From: Archangium primigenium
Lineage (GTDB): Bacteria; Myxococcota; Myxococcia; Myxococcales; Myxococcaceae
Direction of reading: 5' to 3'
Assembly (NCBI RefSeq): GCF_016904885.1
Contig: NZ_JADWYI010000001.1
Span: forward strand, 6,944,001-7,008,000
DNA length: 64,000 bases
Shown: one piece after another, positions 57,632 to 64,000 of the stretch
Layout: each line of letters opens with the position of its first letter
How positions within the stretch are numbered: position 1 is the first letter of the stretch
Made by a program: the position numbers and the translations under genes
The notes under the pieces: generated by a model
What the model was told of the DNA's origin: nothing
Database searches by the model: none
The model's input: only the letters and a program-made list of their open reading frames with translations

Positions 57632-60187
57632 TCACAACGAGGCCCGCCGCTCCAGCAACTGCTTGCTGAAGTTCGTGAAGTCCTCGTTGATGCCGCGCAG
57701 CACCCCCTCCAGCTTGCGCGCGCTCTCGCCCGGCTCGCCCGGCACCGCCATCAGCACGCCGAGCACGCCCTTGAGGCGCACCAACTCCCCCTCCTTGAGG
57801 GTGAGCATGGGGAAGCGACTGCGCACCAGACGATCGAAGATGTGATCCGCCGAGGCCCGGTTCTGCGCGGTCTGGGGCGCGGGCAAGGCGGTGAGCAGCT
57901 GGGTGAGCCAGCTGCGCAGGAACTTGAGCCGCGTCTGCACGAAGGCCAGGTCCACCCGGGCCACGGCCTCGCGCACGGCCTCGGACAGGAAGAACGTCGC
58001 GGAGGGCGCGCGGGCGAAGGCGAGCTGTCCCTCCAGGCCCAGCAGCGCGGAGAACTCGCCATCCCGCGCCTGCTGGGAGAAGTCACCGCGGTAGAAGTGA
58101 TAGGCCTCGCCGCTGATGGCCGCCTGGGGCGCCGGGGGAACGCTCGCCAGCTCCCGGCCCACGTTGCGCACGTAGTCGCGCACGCGGGTTTCCAGGACCT
58201 CCCGGCACTCGACGAACACGGGCTCGGGCGTCAGGCCCTCGCGCCGCAGGTTCTCCGCCACCGACAGCACCGTGCGCGAGAGCTGATCGATGCGCTCGAA
58301 GGGCACGGTGCCCAGCACGCTCCGGGCGTAGTCGAAGCCGAGCGGCTGCAGCAGCTGCTGCTTGAGCCCCCGCTGCGAGGGATCCAGGCGGCACAGGGCC
58401 TGTTCGATCTGCGCGAGCCGACGCGAGTCCGCCGAGAGCGCGTCGAGCGGATCCCGCCGGGAACGGGTGCCCGGGAAGACACTGGCCACGCGCTGGCGCA
58501 GGACGGTCACGGCGCGCTGGCGCGCCTCGGCCTCATCGCGGCGCAGCTGCGAGGCCAGGACGACATGGCTCTCCGCCATCAGGGCCAGCAGCTCCTCCAC
58601 CTGGGCGAGCTCCTCGGCGAGGCCGTTGGCGGCACCGAGCAGCCCATCGGCGGAGACCGCCTCGTCGAACGACAGGCTCTCGGCGTTGAGCGCCATCAGC
58701 TCGAGTGACTGCACGAGGAAGCGGCTCGTGGCCTCGATCAGGGTGGGCCGCAGGGAGCCCAGCTCCGGCACCAGGCCGCTCAGGCGCGTGACCTCCACGA
58801 GCGCGGTGAACATGGGCAGGCCGAGGCGTGACTCGGTCCCCTCGATGGGCCCCCGCGTGAGCCGCTGCCCCACGCTCGCGAGCAGGCCCCGCGCGGCGCC
58901 CAGGAGCAGCTCCCGGTTGTCCGCATGGCGGGGGCCCGGCACGAGCTTGACGCGCAACTGCTGGGCGCTCGTGGTCACCAGTCCGGGCTGGAAGCCACGC
59001 GTGAGCGCCTCCACCTTCTTGAGCTCCTCGGCCGCGCCCAGGGTCGCCGCCTCGCGCTCCGGACCCGAGCCCAGCTCGGCGCGCACCTTGGCCAGCGCCG
59101 CGTCGAAGGCCTCCTGCTCGATGCGGACGATCTCCAACTGGGCCCGCTCCCGGGGATCCACCGCCACCTTGAGCAGGGCCTCGGACTCCTCGGCGGGCGG
59201 CCCTCCGAGCAGGAAGAACCAGCGCAGCGCGTCCAGGTCCTCCACGGTGGCCTCCAGGGGCCGCTCCGGGTGGCGGTAGAGCTGGTCGCGCACCACCGCG
59301 GCCTTGAGGGCCCAGAGCGCCTTCACCACCGAGCGCTGGGAGAAGTACTTGGTGGGGACGTAGTCGGGCAGCTTGGACACCTGGGCCGTGAGCGCGCGCT
59401 CGAGCTCGTCGGTGAGTAGCTCGATGGCCTCGAGCAGGACGCTGGACACGACCACCCGCTCCACGGCGGCCTGGAGCACGTCGAGCTGTTGCAGGGACAG
59501 CTGCGCGCGCAGGTCCGGACGCAGCCCGTGGGCGGAGCGCTGCAACATGGCGGCGCGGCTGGCCGAGCGCGCGAAGGACTTGGGCACGAAGGAGATGAAG
59601 CTCAGGCGGTCGGCGAAGGCGAGCAGGAGCTCGGGCGAGCGCGCGAGGACCTCGGAGAGGTAGCGGTTGCTCGTCATGATGGCGCACTCGATGCGGCCGC
59701 TCGTCACCCGGCGCCCGTGCTTGAGCTCGCGCTCGTGCAGCACGTTGAGCACGGAGCGCAGGAGCATGTCGCGCCCGTCGAACACCTCGTCGAGGAAGGC
59801 ATGGGTGGCCCCCAGCATGCCGTCCTCGGTGAGGAACTCGGTGCGGCCCGTCTCGGTGAGGACCTTGAAGTCCACCGGCCCGATGAGATCGGTCTGCACC
59901 GTGGACTCGGCGATCTGCTTGGCGAAGAGCGAGGGTTGACCGGTCTTCTCGTCCAGGATGCGGCCGAGCACCGCCGAGGCGATGGCGCTCTTGGCGGTAC
60001 CGGGCGGGCCCACCACCAGCACGTGCTCACGGCACAGCAGCGCCAGCTCGATCTGCGTGAACAGCGTCTCCCGCTCCAGGTAGACCTCGCGCAGCTCCTG
60101 GAAGAAATGACGGAAGGCCTGGGCGGCCTGGGGCTGGGCGTTGGCGGGAGGGTGGATCACCCCCCCATCGTATCCGCCCCCGGACAT
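57632..60187 (-). CDS. MoxR/RavA-type AAA+ ATPase with very long C-terminal extension
   Basis: An 851-residue protein. The AAA+ module has Walker A GPPGTAKS at 60-67, Walker B FLDE at 131-134 and the MoxR-type segments EVFDGRDMLLRSVLNVLHER and SNRYLSEVLARSPELLLAF. RavA is about 500 residues, so this one has some 350 extra residues of helical sequence after the usual domains. MoxR ATPases act as chaperones that remodel partner complexes, here presumably the VWA protein. Start 60187 is used; GTG 60160 with a G-rich ribosome site is an alternative. It lies downstream of dnaK but behind two tandem hairpins. Confidence 0.88.
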   Translation of the reverse strand: MSGGGYDGGVIHPPANAQPQAAQAFRHFFQELREVYLERETLFTQIELALLCREHVLVVGPPGTAKSAIASAVLGRILDEKTGQPSLFAKQIAESTVQTDLIGPVDFKVLTETGRTEFLTEDGMLGATHAFLDEVFDGRDMLLRSVLNVLHERELKHGRRVTSGRIECAIMTSNRYLSEVLARSPELLLAFADRLSFISFVPKSFARSASRAAMLQRSAHGLRPDLRAQLSLQQLDVLQAAVERVVVSSVLLEAIELLTDELERALTAQVSKLPDYVPTKYFSQRSVVKALWALKAAVVRDQLYRHPERPLEATVEDLDALRWFFLLGGPPAEESEALLKVAVDPRERAQLEIVRIEQEAFDAALAKVRAELGSGPEREAATLGAAEELKKVEALTRGFQPGLVTTSAQQLRVKLVPGPRHADNRELLLGAARGLLASVGQRLTRGPIEGTESRLGLPMFTALVEVTRLSGLVPELGSLRPTLIEATSRFLVQSLELMALNAESLSFDEAVSADGLLGAANGLAEELAQVEELLALMAESHVVLASQLRRDEAEARQRAVTVLRQRVASVFPGTRSRRDPLDALSADSRRLAQIEQALCRLDPSQRGLKQQLLQPLGFDYARSVLGTVPFERIDQLSRTVLSVAENLRREGLTPEPVFVECREVLETRVRDYVRNVGRELASVPPAPQAAISGEAYHFYRGDFSQQARDGEFSALLGLEGQLAFARAPSATFFLSEAVREAVARVDLAFVQTRLKFLRSWLTQLLTALPAPQTAQNRASADHIFDRLVRSRFPMLTLKEGELVRLKGVLGVLMAVPGEPGESARKLEGVLRGINEDFTNFSKQLLERRASL

Positions 60188-60226
60188 TCAGTTGAAGCGC
60201 CCTGGACCCGGGTCCCGCAAACGCGC

Positions 60227-60264
60227 GAGGGCCGGAGACGCCCCAGGGGGAGTCACCGGCCCTC
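60227..60264 (-). terminator. dnaK terminator, second hairpin
   Basis: GAGGGCCGG (60227-60235) pairs with CCGGCCCTC (60256-60264), a 9-bp stem with an inner CCCC/GGGG. It is the second of two hairpins in a row met by transcripts leaving dnaK before the MoxR gene. Confidence 0.65.
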
Positions 60265-60286
60265 GGCTCCCCTCCCGGGGAGCACG

Positions 60287-60319
60287 CGCCGCCTCCCCCC
60301 CGAGGGGAGCGAGGCGGCG
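60287..60319 (-). terminator. dnaK terminator, first hairpin
   Basis: CGCCGCCTC (60287-60295) pairs with GAGGCGGCG (60311-60319), a 9-bp stem with an inner CCCC/GGGG helix, ending six bases past the dnaK stop. No clear T-tract. Confidence 0.7.
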
Positions 60320-60324
60320 GTTCA

Positions 60325-62238
<1,914 letters not shown>

Positions 62239-62306
62239 GGTGTGTAACCTCCCGAAATAGTTGCGGAAAATCACGCGAGGACATCGCGTGGCTCCCATGT
62301 ACGACC

Positions 62307-62334
62307 AACGTAACCACCTCCCAGGGGGTGTCAA
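62307..62334 (-). promoter_or_regulatory. candidate dnaK promoter
   Basis: On the minus strand TTGACA (62334-62329) and TACGTT (62312-62307) are 16 bases apart, a good -35 and a weak -10 of the housekeeping type, about 70 bases before the dnaK start. No heat-shock sigma element was obvious. Confidence 0.4.
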
Positions 62335-62444
62335 ACCAGGAGATGACGGGTGACGAACGGGTCACGGGCACGGAGCAGGTGCGTAAACCCTTCGCCACCG
62401 CCGCCACCCGTCGGTAGCAACCGGCCGGGCGGAGGGTCCGGAGC

Positions 62445-62580
62445 CCCCCCTACCAACCCGCTGATATCCCTAGGAGGATAGGGGGGTAACGCCGTGCGTC
62501 AGCCGTTGGCTGGAAAAGTGCACGGTGTGACAGATGCGTCCCCCCGGTGGTTCGGGGGGCTTCCGACTCTTCATTTTTCT
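62445..62580 (+). promoter_or_regulatory. structured leader before the lipid kinase gene
   Basis: This is the right part of the 62239-62595 gap. On the plus strand it can form three consecutive stems. The first is CCCCCCTA/TAGGGGGG (62445-62452 with 62479-62486), enclosing TATCC/GGATA. The second is CCGTGC/GCACGG (62492-62497 with 62520-62525), enclosing CAGCC/GGCTG with the internal bulge GAAAAGT. The third is CCCCCCG/CGGGGGG (62540-62546 with 62553-62559), followed by a U-rich run (TCATTTTTCT, 62571-62580), terminator-like. It lies directly before the ribosome site GGAGG at 62581. This layout suits an attenuator or riboswitch, but it matches no class I know. Confidence 0.45.
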
Positions 62581-62595
62581 GGAGGCCGTCTCCCC

Positions 62596-63684
62596 ATGAT
62601 GATCCAGCCCCTGCGAGCCCTGGATGCGCGCCCGAACGTGGCCCCCCTGGGTGCTCCCGAGCACGAGGTCGCGGTGTTGTTGAACGCGAACGCCCGTCGG
62701 GTGGATGCACAGGTGGTGAAGTCCTTGTCGCACGTGGTGCCGGAGAAGGATTTGTTCCTGTCGCGCTCGGAGCTGGACTGCCGGCGCATCGTGAGCACGG
62801 TGCTCGAGCGCGACTACCCGGTGGTGTTCACGGGGGGTGGAGACGGGACCTTCCTGGGGTTCGTGAACGAGGTGTACCGGCAGTTGGAGACGCGCCGGTT
62901 CGCGGGCAAGCGGCCCCCGCGCTTCGGGGTGCTGAAGCTGGGCACGGGCAACGGCCTGGCCACGTTCGTGAACGCCGGACAGGGTGTGGCGGGCCACGTG
63001 CGGGACGTGATGAGCGCGCGCGAGGGCAAGGTGTCGGGCCAGCGGCGCATGGACCTGCTCCTGGTGGACGGCAAGCGCACGCCCTTCGCGGGGCTGGGCG
63101 TGGATGGCAAGCTGCTCAACGACTACGTCTGGGTGAAGAGCAACCTGGGCCGGGGCGTTCTCAAGCGGGTGATGTCGGGGCCGGGCGGGTATTTCTCGGC
63201 GGTGGCCTTCAAGACGGTGCCGCACTACCTCTCCCACTCGACCTGGGTGGAGTGCGAGATCACCAACGGGCGGGCGGGCGAGGCCTGGCGGGTGGGCCCG
63301 GACGGCGAGCCCGTCGGCGCGCCGATCGCACCGGGGCAGACCCTGTTCAAGGGCCCTTTGATGATGGCGGCGGCGGCGACGATGCCCTTCTACGGGTACG
63401 GCTTCCGGATGTTCCCCTTCGCGGGGGAGCGTCGCGGGATGATGCAACTGCGGCTGGGCCAGCTGCGCGCCCCCAGCATCCTGGCGAACCTGCCCCGGCT
63501 CTGGGAGGGGCGCTGGTTCCCGGAGGGGTTGCTCGACTTCCACGCGCGGGAAGTCCACATCCGCTTCGCCACCCCCATGCCCTTCCAGGTGGGTGGAGAC
63601 GCGGCGGGATACCGCGAAGAGGTGACGTTGAGCGTGGCGCCCGAGCCGGTGGAGATGCTGGACTTCCGCACCACCCGGCAGTGA
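62596..63684 (+). CDS. diacylglycerol-kinase-type lipid kinase
   Basis: A 362-residue protein of the DAGKc/YegS superfamily that would phosphorylate a lipid or sphingoid base with ATP. It has the nucleotide loop GGGDGT at 80-85 (VVFTGGGDGTFLGFVNE), LGTGNGLATFV near 112, and a C-terminal beta-rich half (RMFPFAGERRGMMQLRLG). The ATG at 62596 has GGAGG 11 bases upstream. Position and length are typical. Substrate is unknown. It diverges from dnaK across a structured leader. Confidence 0.9.
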   Translation: MMIQPLRALDARPNVAPLGAPEHEVAVLLNANARRVDAQVVKSLSHVVPEKDLFLSRSELDCRRIVSTVLERDYPVVFTGGGDGTFLGFVNEVYRQLETRRFAGKRPPRFGVLKLGTGNGLATFVNAGQGVAGHVRDVMSAREGKVSGQRRMDLLLVDGKRTPFAGLGVDGKLLNDYVWVKSNLGRGVLKRVMSGPGGYFSAVAFKTVPHYLSHSTWVECEITNGRAGEAWRVGPDGEPVGAPIAPGQTLFKGPLMMAAAATMPFYGYGFRMFPFAGERRGMMQLRLGQLRAPSILANLPRLWEGRWFPEGLLDFHAREVHIRFATPMPFQVGGDAAGYREEVTLSVAPEPVEMLDFRTTRQ

Positions 63685-63693
63685 GTCGGGCCG

Positions 63694-63726
63694 GCCGGGG
63701 CCGTGGCCTCGCGGCGACGCCCCGGC
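63694..63726. terminator. hairpin between the lipid kinase and the gene at the window end
   Basis: GCCGGGGC (63694-63701) pairs with GCCCCGGC (63719-63726), an 8-bp stem with a 17-base loop, between two convergent genes. Confidence 0.5.
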
Positions 63727-63754
63727 GCGCGAGGCGGACGCGAACGGGCCTGGG

Positions 63755-64000
63755 CTAGCCGCGGTTGCGGGCGGGAGGAGGCTTCTCTCCCGGTTCCCGG
63801 CGGCGGCCCACGGCGAAGGCGTAGCTGGCGGTCGCCTTGCCACTCTCCCGGTGGAGCGCCATTTCCTCACGCAGCCAGGTCGCGAGCTCGGCGGGAACCT
63901 GGAGCAGGTGCGGCTCGAGCTCCCGGTAGAGCGCATCCAACTCGGCGTCCTGGAGCGACTCGACCGCTTCGGGCTCGAAGCCCGCCTGGGACAGGTGCAG
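63755..64000 (-). CDS. unidentified gene, 3' part only
   Basis: The frame is open from the window edge to a TAG at 63755-63757, giving 81 residues of the C-terminal part. It is helical and acidic at first (segments such as LYRELEPHLLQVPAELATWL), with a basic, Pro/Arg-rich end (GEKPPPARNRG). The real start lies beyond the window. No family is recognised. Confidence 0.55.
   Translation of the reverse strand: MHLSQAGFEPEAVESLQDAELDALYRELEPHLLQVPAELATWLREEMALHRESGKATASYAFAVGRRREPGEKPPPARNRG

Noticed and set aside
62239-62444. CIRCE or heat-shock sigma element before dnaK
   Set aside because: No TTAGCACTC-type inverted repeat and no clear sigma-32 boxes; only a housekeeping-like -35/-10 and a 6-bp inverted repeat were seen.
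62445-62580. A known riboswitch (c-di-GMP-I, TPP, cobalamin, glycine) before the lipid kinase
   Set aside because: None of the conserved core sequences of these classes is present; only the fold-back layout is suggestive, so it is reported as unassigned.

Overview
The window is high-GC, gene-dense DNA with strong G/C bias at third codon positions. The gene content points to a myxobacterium, probably of the Cystobacter/Archangium/Myxococcus group. Pointers are eukaryote-like Ser/Thr kinases next to FHA proteins, a DUF2381-family protein (a paralogue family largely confined to myxobacteria), a Tox-REase-5/Imm52 toxin-immunity pair, many small lipoproteins, a PATAN/DUF4388 protein and an NtrC-type regulator. 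This is inference from content; no 16S or other marker lies in the window.

Layout. 1-1892: end of an unidentified gene, then a DEAD-box RNA helicase. 2044-8752: polyol uptake and catabolism operon (binding protein, two permeases, ATPase, mannitol 2-dehydrogenase, fructokinase), so that imported mannitol or sorbitol would become fructose and then fructose phosphate. 8911-13877: an outer-membrane-type protein, a lipoprotein hydrolase, a TetR regulator divergent from an epoxide hydrolase with a clear operator between them, and two lipoproteins, one carrying a JAMM-like motif. 14137-18768: MscS channel, tiny lipoprotein, xylulokinase, MDR oxidoreductase. 18833-26603: secreted GH3 glucanase-like lipoprotein, NtrC-type regulator, degenerate receiver-GGDEF protein, glutaredoxin-like protein, PATAN protein. 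26600-32930: penicillin-binding protein, ABC exporter pair, TusA-like protein, triple-DsbA protein, RidA.

33149-37667 is accessory: two AT-richer genes (one with a possible caspase-like His/Cys pair) followed by a DUF3142 lipoprotein and a large exported protein. 37664-46467 is rich in signalling: cytochrome P450, RelA/SpoT, a Ser/Thr kinase flanked by two zinc-ribbon FHA proteins, a DksA-type protein and a diadenylate-cyclase-fold protein. 46578-51641 is a second accessory block: a kinase fused to a lipoprotein-like tail, a DUF2381 protein, and the Imm52 / Tox-REase-5 pair. 51777-54714 holds a flavin monooxygenase overlapping a dihydroxyacetone kinase. 54748-60187 is a three-gene MoxR-ATPase / VWA / PspA-like operon. 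The end carries dnaK, a diacylglycerol-kinase-type lipid kinase behind a strongly structured leader, and a gene running off the window.

No tRNA, rRNA, CRISPR array, insertion sequence or replication origin was recognised. The only gap over 300 bases is 62239-62595, between dnaK and the lipid kinase. Almost all other long ORFs are antisense shadows produced by the GC bias.
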